A stretch of DNA of 64,000 bases from an uncultured Pseudomonas sp. (lineage in GTDB: Bacteria > Pseudomonadota > Gammaproteobacteria > Pseudomonadales > Pseudomonadaceae): positions 248,001-312,000 of the forward strand of contig NZ_CAJYVE010000024.1 of assembly GCF_913777995.1 (NCBI RefSeq), read 5' to 3'. A model generated the notes under the pieces. The model saw nothing but the letters and a program-made list of their open reading frames with translations, had not been told where the DNA came from and ran no database searches. Within the stretch, counting starts at the first letter, position 1. Each line of letters starts with the position of its first letter. Shown piece by piece: positions 10,233 through 22,578 of this stretch. The translations under genes were made by a program, and so were the position numbers.

Positions 10233-10871
10233 TCAAACGGGCTCGGCCAGCAGCCGTGGCATCACCAGGTCCTTGAGGTCGGTGAGCTTGCCGTGGAAGA
10301 AGTGTCCGCATTCTGCCACTTTCAGCAGCTCATGGGGACGTTGCAATGCGCCAGACCAGTCATACACCACACCGGGTTCGATGACTTCGTCGGCCTCGGG
10401 CTGAATGATGGTCAGCGGTACGCTCTGTGCCAGCGCATCGGCCTCCTTGAAGCGCGCCGCGGCCGGGGCAATGAGGAACACCTGGCGCAGGCGCTCGCCT
10501 GCCGCTTCCAGCTCGCCACTGAGGGCGCCGGCCACGTAGCCGCCGAAGGAGAAGCCGAACAGCGTCATGGGCAGTTCGGGTTGGGCCTGGCGCAGCCAGC
10601 GGGCAGCGGCGCGTGCATCGTCGATCTCCTCGACACCGGCCACCGAGGTGCCGGCACTGGCCCCCACGCCGCGATAATTGAAGCGCAAGGTGGCGAAACC
10701 GGCATCGCGCGCGGCCCGCTGCAGGGTGGAGACCACCTTGTTGAGCATCGTCCCGCCCTGAATCGGGTTAGGATGGCAGATCAGCGCCACGCCCTTGGCA
10801 TCGGGCAGGTCCTGGTAGAGGGCTTCGAGCGGGCCTTGCGGGCCATCGATGAAGACAGGGGTTTCGCGCAT
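10233..10871 (-). CDS. Alpha/beta hydrolase (serine hydrolase, dienelactone-hydrolase-like fold)
   Basis: 212-residue alpha/beta hydrolase, probably cytoplasmic. The nucleophile elbow is GFSFGG (Ser 108), the oxyanion region is [11 protein letters not shown], and the C-terminal CGHFFHGK supplies the catalytic His; PEADEVIEP likely carries the Asp. The frame is open up to 11024, but homologs start at MRETPVF, and GGAG lies 12 nt before that ATG. The substrate is unknown. The gene sits between trpS and the divergent zapG-like gene. Confidence 0.8.
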   Translation of the reverse strand: MRETPVFIDGPQGPLEALYQDLPDAKGVALICHPNPIQGGTMLNKVVSTLQRAARDAGFATLRFNYRGVGASAGTSVAGVEEIDDARAAARWLRQAQPELPMTLFGFSFGGYVAGALSGELEAAGERLRQVFLIAPAAARFKEADALAQSVPLTIIQPEADEVIEPGVVYDWSGALQRPHELLKVAECGHFFHGKLTDLKDLVMPRLLAEPV

Positions 10872-11015
10872 GGCAGGAAAGAACTCCGTGACCCCATGGT
10901 GGGTCGACTCGTCTAGCTGATTGTCTGTGGCTGGCATATCGGCGACGCGTCGCGGGTATACAGCGCCTGTTCGAGCCGTTAACGTAAAGCAAAGCCGTTT
11001 ATAGAGGAAGGACTC

Positions 11016-11450
11016 GTGGAACACTCGCTCTTAGTTTGGTTGTTGCCGACTCTTGCCCTGGTTGCCGGTGTCGTCATTGGTTTCCTGGTCGCGCGTCTGC
11101 TGCCCAACGCCGCTCCGAACAGCACCCAGCGTCAGCTGGATGACGTTCAGGAACGTTTCGATACCTATCAGAACGAGGTGGTCACCCACTTCAATGCCAC
11201 GGCCAGCCTGATCCAGAAACTCAGCCAGCAGTATCATGAAGTTCAGGAACATCTCGCCGAAGGCGCCAACCGCCTGGCGCTGGACGAACTGACCCGCCAA
11301 CGCCTGCTGGCCGCCATGCATCCCGAGGCCCAGCACGCGCCACGCGAACGCATCACCCCGCCGCACTACACCGAGGCGCCGAAAGACTACGCGCCCAAGG
11401 CACCGAATGCTCCCGGCATGCTGGATGAGCACTACGGCTTGAAGAAGTAA
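11016..11450 (+). CDS. zapG: YhcB/ZapG-family (DUF1043) inner-membrane division protein
   Basis: 144-residue protein with one N-terminal transmembrane helix (about 5-28, VWLLPTLALVAGVVIGFLVA), a coiled-coil segment (about 38-95, QLDDVQERFDTYQNEVVTHF) and a proline-rich tail. E. coli YhcB, renamed ZapG, links cell division and envelope synthesis. Translation starts at GTG 11016, with AGAGGAAG 5 nt upstream. Its promoter region overlaps the 5' end of the divergent hydrolase. Confidence 0.85.
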   Translation: MEHSLLVWLLPTLALVAGVVIGFLVARLLPNAAPNSTQRQLDDVQERFDTYQNEVVTHFNATASLIQKLSQQYHEVQEHLAEGANRLALDELTRQRLLAAMHPEAQHAPRERITPPHYTEAPKDYAPKAPNAPGMLDEHYGLKK

Positions 11451-11465
11451 CGAACCCCCCAAAGA

Positions 11466-11499
11466 AAAGCCCCCGCGCCGCAAGGCCGGGGGCTTTTTC
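11466..11499 (+). terminator. Rho-independent terminator after zapG-like gene
   Basis: An 8-bp stem AAGCCCCC (11467-11474) with GGGGGCTT (11488-11495), an inner GCC/GGC pair, and a T-run to 11498. Confidence 0.85.
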
Positions 11500-11562
11500 T
11501 TGACTGCCGTCTGGTGTGGACGGCGGGGTCGCGAAGCTTTCGCGCCCAGCCGTCAACCCGCC

Positions 11563-13464
11563 TCAGATCGCGCCGCGCTTGCGCAGCACTTCCAGCACCT
11601 GACGCACGCCCTCTTCCACACCCACCTGCTGGGTATCGATCACCAGGTCGGCATCCAGCGGCACATCGTAGGCAAAGGATTCGCCCGGGATGTTGTCGCC
11701 ACCGGCGGCGTACAGGCCCTGCGGGTCACGCTCACGGCATACGGTCGGCGATGCCTGCACGTAGACGGTGACCAGACGATCCTTGCCGATCAGCACCTTG
11801 GCCTGCTCGCGGCCTTCGGCATCCGGCGCGACGAAGGCGGCCAGGGTCAACAGACCGGCTTCGTTGAACTGACGCGCGACGTGGGCGGCACGACGCCAGT
11901 TCTCGGTACGCCCGGCACGATCCTGCGGCAGGCCCTTGTTCAAGTCATGACGCAGGTTCTGGCCGTCGAGCACGTAGACCGCACGGCCCATGTCGAACAG
12001 TTTGCGCTCCACGGCATAGGCCAGGGTGCTCTTGCCCGCACCGGACAGGCCGCTGAACAGCACGGTGGCTGGCTGCTGGCCGAAACGCAGCGCGCGCTCT
12101 TCGGTGGACACATGAGCCTGCTTGCCGTGCTGGCCATTGCCACCGTGCGGCAGCACCGGCGGAGCGATGATCATGCCGGCACCCACGGTGCCGTTGGTCA
12201 GGCGGTCGATGACGATGAAGGCACCGGTGGTGCGGTTGCTCTCGTAGCCGTCCAGAGCAATGGAGGCATCCAGAGCCACCTTGACCCGACCGATCTCGTT
12301 GAGCTGCAGCGCGCTGGCCGCGCCCTTCTCCAGCGTGTTCACATCGACCTTGTGGGTGATGCTGGCAATCGAGCCCGGCACGTAGCTGGTGGCGCGCTTG
12401 ATGTCGTATTTCTTGCCCGGCAGCATCGGTTCTTCGGCCATCCACACCAACATGGCGTCGAACTGGTCGGTGACCGGCGGAACGTTGTCGGCGTGCACCA
12501 GCAAGTCGCCACGCGAGATGTCGATCTCGTCTTCCATGGTCAGGGTCACGGCCTGGCCGGGACCGGCCTGCTCCAGCTCGCCTTCATAGGTGACGATGGA
12601 TTTGACGCGGCTGCTCTTGCCCGACGGCAACACCACCACTTCGTCGCCCTTGTGCACGATGCCGCTGGCCAGGGTGCCGGCGAAGCCGCGGAAGTTCAGG
12701 TTCGGACGGTTGACGTACTGCACCGGGAAACGCAGGTCGGTGAAGTTACGGTCGGCGGCGACTTCCACGGTTTCGAGGATTTCCATCAGCGCCGGGCCTG
12801 TGTACCACGGCGAGCGCTCGCTGCGGTTGACCACGTTGTCGCCCTTGAGCGCCGACATCGGCACGAAGTGCAGGCTCGACGGTTTCAGGTCGATGGCGTC
12901 GGCGAACTTCAGGTAGTCGGCCTTGATCGACTCGAAGACCTGCTCGTCGAAGCCTTTGAGGTCCATCTTGTTGACCGCCACGACGATGTGCTTGATGCCC
13001 AGCAGCGAGGCGATGTAGCTGTGCCGACGGGTCTGGGTCTGCACGCCGTAGCGGGCGTCGACCAGGATGATCGCCAGGTCGCAGGTCGAGGCGCCGGTAG
13101 CCATGTTGCGGGTGTACTGCTCGTGGCCCGGGGTGTCGGCGATGATGAACTTGCGCTTGGCGGTGGAGAAGTAGCGGTACGCCACGTCGATGGTGATGCC
13201 CTGCTCACGCTCGGCCTGCAGGCCGTCGACCAGCAGCGCCAGGTCGACTTCTTCACCGGTGGTGCCGCTCTTCTTCGAATCACGGGTGATGGCCTCGAGG
13301 TGGTCCTCGTAGATCATCTTGGAGTCGTGCAGCAGGCGCCCGATCAGGGTGCTCTTGCCGTCGTCGACGTTGCCGCAGGTCAGGAAACGCAGCAGTTCCT
13401 TGCGCTCGTGCTGGGCCAGGTAGGCGAGGATGTCCTCGCTGATCAGATCAGATTGGTGACTCAT
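11563..13464 (-). CDS. cysNC: Bifunctional sulfate adenylyltransferase subunit 1 / adenylylsulfate kinase
   Basis: 633-residue fusion. The N-terminal EF-Tu-like GTPase (CysN) drives ATP sulfurylase with CysD: P-loop GNVDDGKST (31-39), [13 protein letters not shown], and NKMDLK. The C-terminal APS kinase (CysC, about 460-633) has its own P-loop GLSGAGKST and makes PAPS. The start is ATG 13464 within [11 protein letters not shown]; the upstream extension of the frame consists of repeat sequence. The fusion is normal in Pseudomonas. It lies downstream of cysD, but a small foreign-looking gene sits between them. Confidence 0.95.
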   Translation of the reverse strand: MSHQSDLISEDILAYLAQHERKELLRFLTCGNVDDGKSTLIGRLLHDSKMIYEDHLEAITRDSKKSGTTGEEVDLALLVDGLQAEREQGITIDVAYRYFSTAKRKFIIADTPGHEQYTRNMATGASTCDLAIILVDARYGVQTQTRRHSYIASLLGIKHIVVAVNKMDLKGFDEQVFESIKADYLKFADAIDLKPSSLHFVPMSALKGDNVVNRSERSPWYTGPALMEILETVEVAADRNFTDLRFPVQYVNRPNLNFRGFAGTLASGIVHKGDEVVVLPSGKSSRVKSIVTYEGELEQAGPGQAVTLTMEDEIDISRGDLLVHADNVPPVTDQFDAMLVWMAEEPMLPGKKYDIKRATSYVPGSIASITHKVDVNTLEKGAASALQLNEIGRVKVALDASIALDGYESNRTTGAFIVIDRLTNGTVGAGMIIAPPVLPHGGNGQHGKQAHVSTEERALRFGQQPATVLFSGLSGAGKSTLAYAVERKLFDMGRAVYVLDGQNLRHDLNKGLPQDRAGRTENWRRAAHVARQFNEAGLLTLAAFVAPDAEGREQAKVLIGKDRLVTVYVQASPTVCRERDPQGLYAAGGDNIPGESFAYDVPLDADLVIDTQQVGVEEGVRQVLEVLRKRGAI

Positions 13465-13470
13465 GGGTTC

Positions 13471-13505
13471 AAGCTCCAAGCTGTAAGCTTCAAGCTGCAA
13501 GCTTG
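13471..13505. repeat. Tandem heptamer repeats, left arm of the cys-operon cassette
   Basis: Five consecutive 7-mers of the form AAGCTNN occupy 13471-13505. The inner part TAAGCTTCAAG (13484-13494) is perfectly complementary to 13954-13964, and CAAGCTGCAAG (13491-13501) to 13933-13943. The array lies between the cysNC start codon and the stop of the four-helix-bundle gene. Confidence 0.85.
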
Positions 13506-13516
13506 TCGGCGTACAG

Positions 13517-13858
13517 CTAGTTAGAAATTTTGTTGATCAGCCCGCTGAGCATTCTCGACAGCTGGCGGGTTTCATTAATCCACTTGTCAGCCAGTTCAGC
13601 AGATAGATAGCCGATCTCGACAGCGATGATCAGTTGCGTGCGCAGCTCTGCACAGGAAGCCTTTGCAACGCCGAGAAGCCAGACCTTTTCTCTCCAACTC
13701 AGACGTTCCATGCCTTCGGCAATGTTGGAAGGGATGGACACCGCCGAGCGGGTAATCTGACCTTTGAAACCAAAGTCTCGGCATTCCTTGAACACCTGAT
13801 AGACACTGACTGCCAGATCCTTGCTTCTCCGCCAAACCGACAACTTCTCAAAATCCAC
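13517..13858 (-). CDS. Four-helix-bundle protein of the S23 / 23S rRNA intervening-sequence family
   Basis: 113-residue protein with the hallmark core [16 protein letters not shown] (34-49), typical of the small four-helix-bundle family first seen inside 23S rRNA intervening sequences and related to the Avd protein of diversity-generating retroelements. The GTG at 13858 is chosen because GGGAG lies 8 nt upstream and the family normally begins at xDFEKLxVW; the open frame upstream (to 14008) runs through repeats and the cysD end. The gene lies between cysD and cysNC in the same orientation and is flanked by inverted heptamer repeats, as if inserted in the operon. Molecular function is unknown; members often form pentamers. 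Confidence 0.82.
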   Translation of the reverse strand: MDFEKLSVWRRSKDLAVSVYQVFKECRDFGFKGQITRSAVSIPSNIAEGMERLSWREKVWLLGVAKASCAELRTQLIIAVEIGYLSAELADKWINETRQLSRMLSGLINKISN

Positions 13859-13932
13859 TGCGGCCACTCCCTGTGAGCCCGCAGAGCAGTCTGCAAACGA
13901 CAAAAGCCAGAAACTACTCGCTCCGTTGGCGT

Positions 13933-13964
13933 CTTGCAGCTTGCCGCTTGTAACTTGAAGCTTA
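13933..13964. repeat. Heptamer repeats, right arm of the cys-operon cassette
   Basis: Four 7-mers of the form CTTGNNN and a final CTTA run from 13933 to 13964. They are the inverted counterpart of the array at 13471-13505, with two 11-bp perfect complementary blocks. The last three bases are the cysD stop codon, so the array begins exactly where cysD ends. Confidence 0.85.
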
Positions 13965-14879
13965 GAAGTAGCCTTGACGTTTCTTGTCTTCCATCGAACC
14001 GGCGCCATCGTGGTCGATGACGCGGCCCTGGCGCTCGGACGTCCGGGTCAGGAGCATTTCCTGGATGATGTCCGTCAGGGTCTCGGCCTGCGACTCGACG
14101 GCGCCGGTCAGCGGGTAGCAGCCGAGGGTACGGAAACGCACCTTCTTCTTGACGATGCGCGCTTTCTCTTCCTCGGAGAGGTGCTCGAGGATGCGTTCGT
14201 CGTCGATCATGATCAGGGTGCCGTTCTTCTCGATGACCTCACGCTCGGCGGCGAAGTACAGCGGCACGATCGGGATGCCTTCGAGGTAGATGTACTGCCA
14301 GATGTCCAGCTCGGTCCAGTTCGACAGCGGGAACACGCGGATCGACTCGCCCTTGTTGACCTTGCCGTTGTAGACGTTCCACAGCTCGGGACGCTGGTTC
14401 TTGGGGTCCCAGCGGTGCTTGCTGTCGCGGAACGAGTAGACGCGCTCCTTGGCCCGCGACTTCTCTTCGTCGCGCCGTGCGCCGCCGAACGCGGCATCGA
14501 AGCCGTGCTTGTCCAGTGCCTGCTTGAGGCCCTGGGTCTTCATGATGTCGGTGTGCTTGGCACTGCCGTGAGTGAAGGGGTTGATACCCTGTGCAACGCC
14601 CTCGGGGTTGACGTGGGTGATCAGCTCCAGGCCCATTTCCTCGACCATCTTGTCGCGGAAGCGGTACATCTCCTGGAATTTCCAGCGGGTGTCGACATGC
14701 ATCACCGGGAACGGCAATTTGCCCGGGAAGAAGGCCTTGCGTGCCAGATGCAGCATCACGGCCGAATCCTTGCCGATCGAGTACAGCATCACCGGGTTAT
14801 CGAACTCGGCGGCGACCTCGCGGATGATGTGGATGCTTTCCGCCTCCAGCTGTTTCAGATGCGTCAGTTTGTCAACCAT
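13962..14879 (-). CDS. cysD: Sulfate adenylyltransferase subunit 2
   Basis: 305-residue catalytic subunit of ATP sulfurylase, which makes adenosine 5'-phosphosulfate from sulfate and ATP. The PP-loop reads SIGKDS (34-39), and the conserved [22 protein letters not shown] segment is present in pieces around residues 130-150. It partners with CysNC. The stop codon is the final triplet of the heptamer repeat array. In Pseudomonas the operon is CysB-controlled; I could not pick out a CysB site in 14880-15111. Confidence 0.96.
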   Translation of the reverse strand: MVDKLTHLKQLEAESIHIIREVAAEFDNPVMLYSIGKDSAVMLHLARKAFFPGKLPFPVMHVDTRWKFQEMYRFRDKMVEEMGLELITHVNPEGVAQGINPFTHGSAKHTDIMKTQGLKQALDKHGFDAAFGGARRDEEKSRAKERVYSFRDSKHRWDPKNQRPELWNVYNGKVNKGESIRVFPLSNWTELDIWQYIYLEGIPIVPLYFAAEREVIEKNGTLIMIDDERILEHLSEEEKARIVKKKVRFRTLGCYPLTGAVESQAETLTDIIQEMLLTRTSERQGRVIDHDGAGSMEDKKRQGYF

Positions 14880-15111
14880 GGCTACTCACGGATTGCTGGT
14901 GTTGGGTTCGGACCGCCGGGTATCGCACGGCGCCATCGCGGCGCGAGCCCACCCGGAAACCGAGTCCTGTTGCGGCCTACGGGCCGTATTCGAGCCGCGC
15001 ACTTTATCATGCCGTGGCGGCTCACTTCAGCGCGTCAGGTAGATCGAAACGATCTAACGATATAGCCACCCGTTCGGTGTGAAGACCCGGCCTGGGCGGC
15101 CATGCAGCGGA

Positions 15112-15870
15112 TCACACCGGGTTCGGGCAGTCGATGAACAGGTGCTCGACCGCAAACCGGCGCGCCAGGTAGTCGCCCAGTGCCTGCACGCCATAACGCT
15201 CGGTGGCGTGGTGTCCGGCAGCGATGAAACTGACGCCGTTTTCCTGGGCGCTGTGGAAGGTCTGCTCCGAGGCCTCGCCGCTGAAATACAGGTCCACGCC
15301 TTCGGCGATCGCCCGGTCGATGTAGCCCTGGCCACCACCGGAACACCAGCCCACGCGCTGGACCATGCGCTGACCTTCGATGAGCAGCGGCTCGCGGCCC
15401 AGCACTTCCTGGATACGACGGGCGAAATCCCGCGCGCTGACCGGTTCGGCCAGCGAGCCGACCAGACCCACCACCTTGGCGTCATTGGGATCGAGCGGAC
15501 CTTCGACGGTAATGTCCAGTTGCCGGGCCAGCTGCACGTTGTTGCCCACTTCGGGGTGCACGTCCAGCGGCAGGTGGTAGGCGAGCAGGCTGATGTCGTG
15601 CTTGAGCAGGGTCTTCAGGCGCCGCTGCTTCATGCCTACCACGCAGGGGTTCTCGCCTTTCCAGAAATAGCCATGATGGACCAGCACCAGATCCGCCTGG
15701 GCCTCCACCGCTGCATCCAGCAGTGCCTGGCTGGCGGTGACGCCACTGACGATACGCATCACCTGCGGTCGACCTTCGACCTGCAGACCATTGGGGCAGT
15801 AATCCTGAATACGCGCACTGTTGAGGTAGCGGTCGGCTTCTTCGACCAGCGTGCTGAGGGCGACGGCCAT
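15112..15870 (-). CDS. Nif3-like dinuclear metal center protein (YbgI family)
   Basis: 252-residue member of the Nif3/YbgI family, which forms a toroidal hexamer with a two-metal site. Metal ligands are visible in LVHHGYFWKG (His 64-65) and in the C-terminal AGHHATERYG. Its biochemical role is unresolved; some relatives are annotated as GTP cyclohydrolase I type 2. It lies divergent from algW and upstream of cysD on the same strand with a 230-nt gap, so it is probably a separate transcript. Confidence 0.88.
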   Translation of the reverse strand: MAVALSTLVEEADRYLNSARIQDYCPNGLQVEGRPQVMRIVSGVTASQALLDAAVEAQADLVLVHHGYFWKGENPCVVGMKQRRLKTLLKHDISLLAYHLPLDVHPEVGNNVQLARQLDITVEGPLDPNDAKVVGLVGSLAEPVSARDFARRIQEVLGREPLLIEGQRMVQRVGWCSGGGQGYIDRAIAEGVDLYFSGEASEQTFHSAQENGVSFIAAGHHATERYGVQALGDYLARRFAVEHLFIDCPNPV

Positions 15871-15966
15871 GGAGAGGTTCCTCGATCAAGAGTTGGGTAA
15901 GGGCAAAGACAGCGTCGTAGACGGGTTAATTGCACACGAATAGAGAGACAGCGCCCACAGGGCTCG

Positions 15967-15972
15967 TATAAT
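15967..15972 (+). promoter_or_regulatory. Putative -10 element of algW
   Basis: A perfect TATAAT preceded by G, 65 nt upstream of the algW ATG. No good -35 hexamer is seen at 16-18 nt, so an activator or a weak -35 is implied. Confidence 0.4.
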
Positions 15973-16037
15973 GCCCGCCATTATGGCGCACCCCGGCTGC
16001 AAAATTCTGCGCCCATCACCATCCAGGACTTCTTCGA

Positions 16038-17201
<1,164 letters not shown>

Positions 17202-17221
17202 CCCTGCTCAGGACGGGACAA

Positions 17222-17261
17222 CACACAAAAAAGCCGCCCAAGGAGCGGCTTTTTTGTGTGT
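17222..17261. terminator. Bidirectional terminator between algW and hisC
   Basis: A nearly perfect palindrome of about 40 nt: ACACAAAAAAGCCGC paired with GCGGCTTTTTTGTGT around a 7-nt loop. Each strand has a G+C stem followed by a T-run, serving both convergent genes. Confidence 0.9.
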
Positions 17262-17271
17262 GGCAAGCGGC

Positions 17272-18324
17272 TCAGAGATCGCTCAACCCGTCCAGCAGCG
17301 CCTGATTCTGCTCCGGCGTGCCGATGCTGATGCGCAGGAACTGCGCGATGCGCGCCTGCTTGAAGTGCCGTACGATCACGCCCTGCTCGCGCAGGCGCGC
17401 CGCCAGACCAGCAGCGTCGTGCTGCGGGTGGCGGGCGAAGATGAAGTTGGCTGCCGATGGCAGCACCTCGAAGCCCTTGCCCTGCAGCGCAGCAGTCAAC
17501 GCCTCGCGGCTGGCAATCACCGCCTGGCGGGTGCTGTCGAAGTGCGCCTGGTCGTCGAAAGCGGCGGCCGCGCCGGCGATCGCCACACGGTCCAGCGGGT
17601 AGGAGTTGAAGCTGTTCTTGACCCGCTCCAGCGCCTCGATCAGGTCCGGATGCCCGACCGCCAGGCCGACCCGCAGGCCGGCCAGCGAGCGTGACTTGGA
17701 CAGGGTCTGGGTCACCAGCAGGTTCGGGTAGCGGTCCACCAGGGTAATGGCCGTTTCGCCGCCAAAGTCGATGTACGCCTCGTCCACCACCACGACCGAG
17801 TCAGGGCTGGCCTGGAGGATCTGTTCCACGGCCTCCAGGGCCAGCAGGCAACCGGTCGGCGCGTTGGGGTTGGGGAAGATGATGCCGCCATTGGGGCGCG
17901 CATAGTCGGCCGGGCGGATGCGGAACTGCTCGTCCAGCGCGACCGCCTCATGCTCGATGCCGTAGAGGCCGCAATATACCGGGTAAAAGCTGTAGCTGAT
18001 GTCCGGAAACAGCAGCGGCAGATCGTGCTGGAACAGGCCGTGGAAGATGTGCGCCAGCACCTCGTCCGAACCATTGCCCAGGAACACCTGCTCAGGCTGC
18101 ACCTGATAGTAGCGGGCCACCGCCTGCTTGAGCAGGTCGCTGTTGGGGTCCGGGTACAGGCGCAGGTTGTCCGACAGCTCGGCGCGCATCGCCTCCAGCG
18201 CCTTCGGGGAAGGCCCGTAGGGGTTCTCGTTGGTGTTGAGCTTGACCAGCTTGGTCAGCTTGGGCTGCTCGCCCGGCACGTAGGGCACCAGGCTCTTGAC
18301 GAAGGGACTCCAGAATTTGCTCAT
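17272..18324 (-). CDS. hisC: Histidinol-phosphate aminotransferase
   Basis: 350-residue PLP enzyme that transaminates imidazole acetol phosphate to histidinol phosphate. Family features: [12 protein letters not shown] at the N-terminus, GNGSDEV cofactor loop, [11 protein letters not shown], and [16 protein letters not shown] containing the PLP lysine. The ATG at 18324 follows the hisD stop by two nt, with AAGGCGAG upstream; an earlier in-frame GTG is less likely. It is the third gene of a hisG-hisD-hisC cluster. Confidence 0.95.
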   Translation of the reverse strand: MSKFWSPFVKSLVPYVPGEQPKLTKLVKLNTNENPYGPSPKALEAMRAELSDNLRLYPDPNSDLLKQAVARYYQVQPEQVFLGNGSDEVLAHIFHGLFQHDLPLLFPDISYSFYPVYCGLYGIEHEAVALDEQFRIRPADYARPNGGIIFPNPNAPTGCLLALEAVEQILQASPDSVVVVDEAYIDFGGETAITLVDRYPNLLVTQTLSKSRSLAGLRVGLAVGHPDLIEALERVKNSFNSYPLDRVAIAGAAAAFDDQAHFDSTRQAVIASREALTAALQGKGFEVLPSAANFIFARHPQHDAAGLAARLREQGVIVRHFKQARIAQFLRISIGTPEQNQALLDGLSDL

Positions 18325-18326
18325 GT

Positions 18327-19673
18327 TCACTCGCCTTGTTCGTTACGGCCTGGCTTGAAGCCGGGATCGGTGATTCGGTATTCGGCACTGCGCGCGTGAC
18401 CGCTCAGCGATTCGCCACGGGCCAGCACCGAGGCCGTCTTGCCCAGTTCGGACGCGCCCTGCGGCGAACAGAAGATGATCGACGAGCGCTTCTGGAAGTC
18501 GTAAACCCCCAGCGGCGAGGAGAAACGCGCGGTGCCGGAGGTCGGCAACACGTGATTGGGGCCGGCACAGTAGTCGCCCAGCGCCTCGGAGGTGTGACGC
18601 CCCATGAAGATCGCGCCGGCGTGGCGGATCTGTGGCAGCCAGGCCTGCGGGTCTTCCACCGACAGCTCCAGGTGCTCGGGCGCGATGCGGTTGGCGACGT
18701 CGATGGCCTGCTGCATGTCGGCCACCTTGATCAGCGCGCCACGGCCGTTGATCGAGGTCTCGATGATCGCGGCGCGGTCCATGGTCGGCAGCAGCCGGGC
18801 GATGCTCGCCGCGACACGGTCGAGGAACTCACCGTCCGGGCTGACCAGGATGGCCTGTGCATCTTCGTCGTGCTCGGCCTGGGAAAACAGGTCCATGGCG
18901 ATCCAGTCGGGGTCGGTCTGGCCGTCGCAGACCACCAGGATCTCCGACGGGCCGGCGATCATGTCGATACCGACCTGGCCGAACACATGGCGCTTGGCGG
19001 TGGCCACATAGATGTTGCCGGGGCCGACCACCTTGTCGACCTGCGGCACGCTTTCGGTACCGTAGGCCAGTGCGGCGACGGCCTGGGCACCACCGATGGT
19101 GAACACCCGGTCGACCCCGGCGATGCACGCGGCGGCCAGTACCAGCTCGTTGATTTCACCGCGTGGCGTCGGCACCACCATGACCACTTCGGACACCCCG
19201 GCAACCTTGGCCGGAATCGCGTTCATCAGTACCGAGGACGGGTAGGAAGCCTTGCCGCCGGGCACATAGAGACCGGCGCGGTCGAGCGGCGTGACCTTCT
19301 GGCCCAGCACGGTGCCGTCCGCCTCGGTGTAGCTCCAGGAGTCCTGCTTCTGCTTTTCGTGGTAGCTGCGCACCCGTTGGGCAGCCACTTCCAGGGCCTG
19401 GCGCTGGGCCGGTGAAATACGCGTCAGGGCCTGCTCCAGGCGCTCGCGCGGCAGGATCAGGTCGGCCATGCGGGTAGCCTGCACCGCGTCGAAGCGCTGG
19501 GTGAATTCCACCAGGGCGGCATCACCACGCTCGCGCACGGCCTTGATGATGTCCAGCACCCGCTGGTTGACCGCGTCGTCGGACACACTTTCCCAGCTCA
19601 GCAGATGATCCAGATGTCGGGCGAAATCCGGGTCGGCAGCATCGAGTCGGCGTATTGCGGTGGACGTGGTCAT
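18327..19673 (-). CDS. hisD: Histidinol dehydrogenase
   Basis: 448-residue zinc enzyme for the last two steps of histidine synthesis, oxidising histidinol to histidine with NAD. Landmarks: [22 protein letters not shown] split over about 125-145, [23 protein letters not shown], and [16 protein letters not shown]. The ATG at 19673 ([11 protein letters not shown]) is preferred over the open frame to 19712. The C-terminus is slightly longer than in E. coli. It is separated from hisG by 175 nt. Confidence 0.95.
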   Translation of the reverse strand: MTTSTAIRRLDAADPDFARHLDHLLSWESVSDDAVNQRVLDIIKAVRERGDAALVEFTQRFDAVQATRMADLILPRERLEQALTRISPAQRQALEVAAQRVRSYHEKQKQDSWSYTEADGTVLGQKVTPLDRAGLYVPGGKASYPSSVLMNAIPAKVAGVSEVVMVVPTPRGEINELVLAAACIAGVDRVFTIGGAQAVAALAYGTESVPQVDKVVGPGNIYVATAKRHVFGQVGIDMIAGPSEILVVCDGQTDPDWIAMDLFSQAEHDEDAQAILVSPDGEFLDRVAASIARLLPTMDRAAIIETSINGRGALIKVADMQQAIDVANRIAPEHLELSVEDPQAWLPQIRHAGAIFMGRHTSEALGDYCAGPNHVLPTSGTARFSSPLGVYDFQKRSSIIFCSPQGASELGKTASVLARGESLSGHARSAEYRITDPGFKPGRNEQGE

Positions 19674-19848
19674 AGCGAGGGCCTCAGTAATTGGCGAATG
19701 CTCAGGTGCCATAAGCTACCAAGCTATCCGCGCTGGCACCTGAACAATCTGGCTATGACACGGATAGCGGGGCGCGACACGAGGGCCGCGCGATCGGAAG
19801 CAGGTCAGTGAAAGACTCCGGCTTTACAGCCGTCTCTTCAAAGACCTG

Positions 19849-20484
19849 CTAGCTATGGTGTCGGGACTCGACGGCGTTGCGCAGGGTGTCGATCAGCGCC
19901 TGGATGCGCGCGTGCTGCATCTTCATGGAGGCCTTGTTGACCACCAGGCGGGAACTGACGGTGGCGATCAGCTCCTGGGGTTCGAGACCGTTGGCACGCA
20001 GGGTGTTGCCGGTGTCGACCACGTCGATGATCTTGTCAGCCAGGCCGACCAGCGGCGCCAGCTCCATGGAGCCGTAGAGCTTGATGATGTCGACCTGACG
20101 CCCCTGCTCGGCGTAGTAGCGCTTGGCGACATTGACGAACTTGGTCGCCACGCGCAGGCGCCCCCTGGGCTCGGGCGCACCGATGGCACCGGCTGTCATC
20201 AGCTTGCAGCGGGCAATCTCGAGGTCCAGCGGCTCGTACAGCCCCTGGCCGCCGAACTCCATCAGCACGTCCTTGCCGGCCACGCCCAGGTCCGCCGCAC
20301 CATGCTCGACATAGGTCGGCACATCGGTGGCACGCACGATCAGCAGGCGGACATCCTCCTGGGTCGTGGGAATGATGAGCTTGCGGCTCTTGTCCGGATT
20401 CTCGGTCGGCACGATGCCCGCTGCGGCGAGCAGCGGCAGGGTGTCGTCGAGGATGCGGCCCTTGGACAATGCGATGGTCAGCAT
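19849..20484 (-). CDS. hisG: ATP phosphoribosyltransferase, short form
   Basis: 211-residue catalytic subunit of the first and committed step of histidine synthesis (ATP + PRPP). It has the short architecture without the C-terminal regulatory domain, so activity should need the HisZ regulatory subunit, which is not in this window (in Pseudomonas it is encoded elsewhere, established). Conserved [15 protein letters not shown] and [13 protein letters not shown] segments are present. It lies downstream of murA on the same strand. Confidence 0.94.
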   Translation of the reverse strand: MLTIALSKGRILDDTLPLLAAAGIVPTENPDKSRKLIIPTTQEDVRLLIVRATDVPTYVEHGAADLGVAGKDVLMEFGGQGLYEPLDLEIARCKLMTAGAIGAPEPRGRLRVATKFVNVAKRYYAEQGRQVDIIKLYGSMELAPLVGLADKIIDVVDTGNTLRANGLEPQELIATVSSRLVVNKASMKMQHARIQALIDTLRNAVESRHHS

Positions 20485-20601
20485 GGGGAAACTCGGGTCC
20501 TTATCAGGAAGCTCATGCCCTGGTGGCGAACCCCAGAGCTTACCCGATACGCAGGGACATTGCGCGATCAGGCAAAGGAAATCTCGGCGCTACATGGAAC
20601 G

Positions 20602-20632
20602 ACGGCCCCGATACCGGTGGCATCGGGGCCGT
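20602..20632 (-). terminator. Strong hairpin between murA and hisG
   Basis: An 11-bp perfect inverted repeat (20602-20612 with 20622-20632) just after the murA stop codon. No T-run follows on the minus strand, so it may attenuate, protect the 3' end, or act with Rho rather than as a classic terminator. Confidence 0.4.
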
Positions 20633-20639
20633 CTGTTCA

Positions 20640-22167
<1,528 letters not shown>

Positions 22168-22211
22168 GCTTAACCTCGATCGGCGCCCTGTGCGCGCGGG
22201 TCGGCCATGAT

Positions 22212-22252
22212 ACAAAAAAGCCCCTGCAATGCGAACCCCGCACGGACAGGGG
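22212..22252 (-). terminator. Terminator of the mla operon
   Basis: On the minus strand an inverted repeat CCCCTG/CAGGGG (plus 22221-22226 with 22247-22252) is followed by six T. It separates mlaFEDCB from ibaG-murA. Confidence 0.75.
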
Positions 22253-22263
22253 GCGTGCCCCCG

Positions 22264-22578
22264 TCAGGCCGGGGTCGGCGTGGCGAATAGCTCGCTGGCC
22301 CCGGAAACCTCGGCGATCTTGCGCATGTCCTCGGGCATGGAATGCACACTGACCGACTTGCCCGCCACAGCGGCATCACGCATGAAGGCCAGCAACAGGG
22401 CTAGGCCGACGCTGGTGGACCGGCTAACCCCGGAACAGTCGATGACCAGTGTCGGCAGCGTGCTGGAGCGGATCAGCGCCGCGCCCTGCTTGCGCAGCAG
22501 CGGGCCGGTGCTGTAGTCCAGCACGCCGACCAGCCGCAGCTCCCCAGCCCCGACCAGGCGTACGGCAGACTCGGTCAT
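22264..22578 (-). CDS. mlaB: STAS-domain protein MlaB of the lipid-transport ABC complex
   Basis: 104-residue single STAS domain that binds and stabilises the MlaF ATPase in the MlaFEDB inner-membrane complex. The conserved IDCSGVSRSTSVGLALLLAF loop holds the STAS serine/threonine. The ATG at 22578 overlaps the mlaC stop by 4 nt, which fixes the start and shows translational coupling. Last gene of mlaFEDCB. Confidence 0.92.
   Translation of the reverse strand: MTESAVRLVGAGELRLVGVLDYSTGPLLRKQGAALIRSSTLPTLVIDCSGVSRSTSVGLALLLAFMRDAAVAGKSVSVHSMPEDMRKIAEVSGASELFATPTPA

Noticed and set aside
11500-13524. Plus-strand open frame of 674 codons opposite cysNC
   Set aside because: Shadow of cysNC; composition is of the same artificial type, with no family signature.
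13471-13964. Heptamer arrays as a CRISPR or toxin-antitoxin locus
   Set aside because: Repeats are only 7 nt with no spacers, and there is a single gene with no toxin or antitoxin partner.
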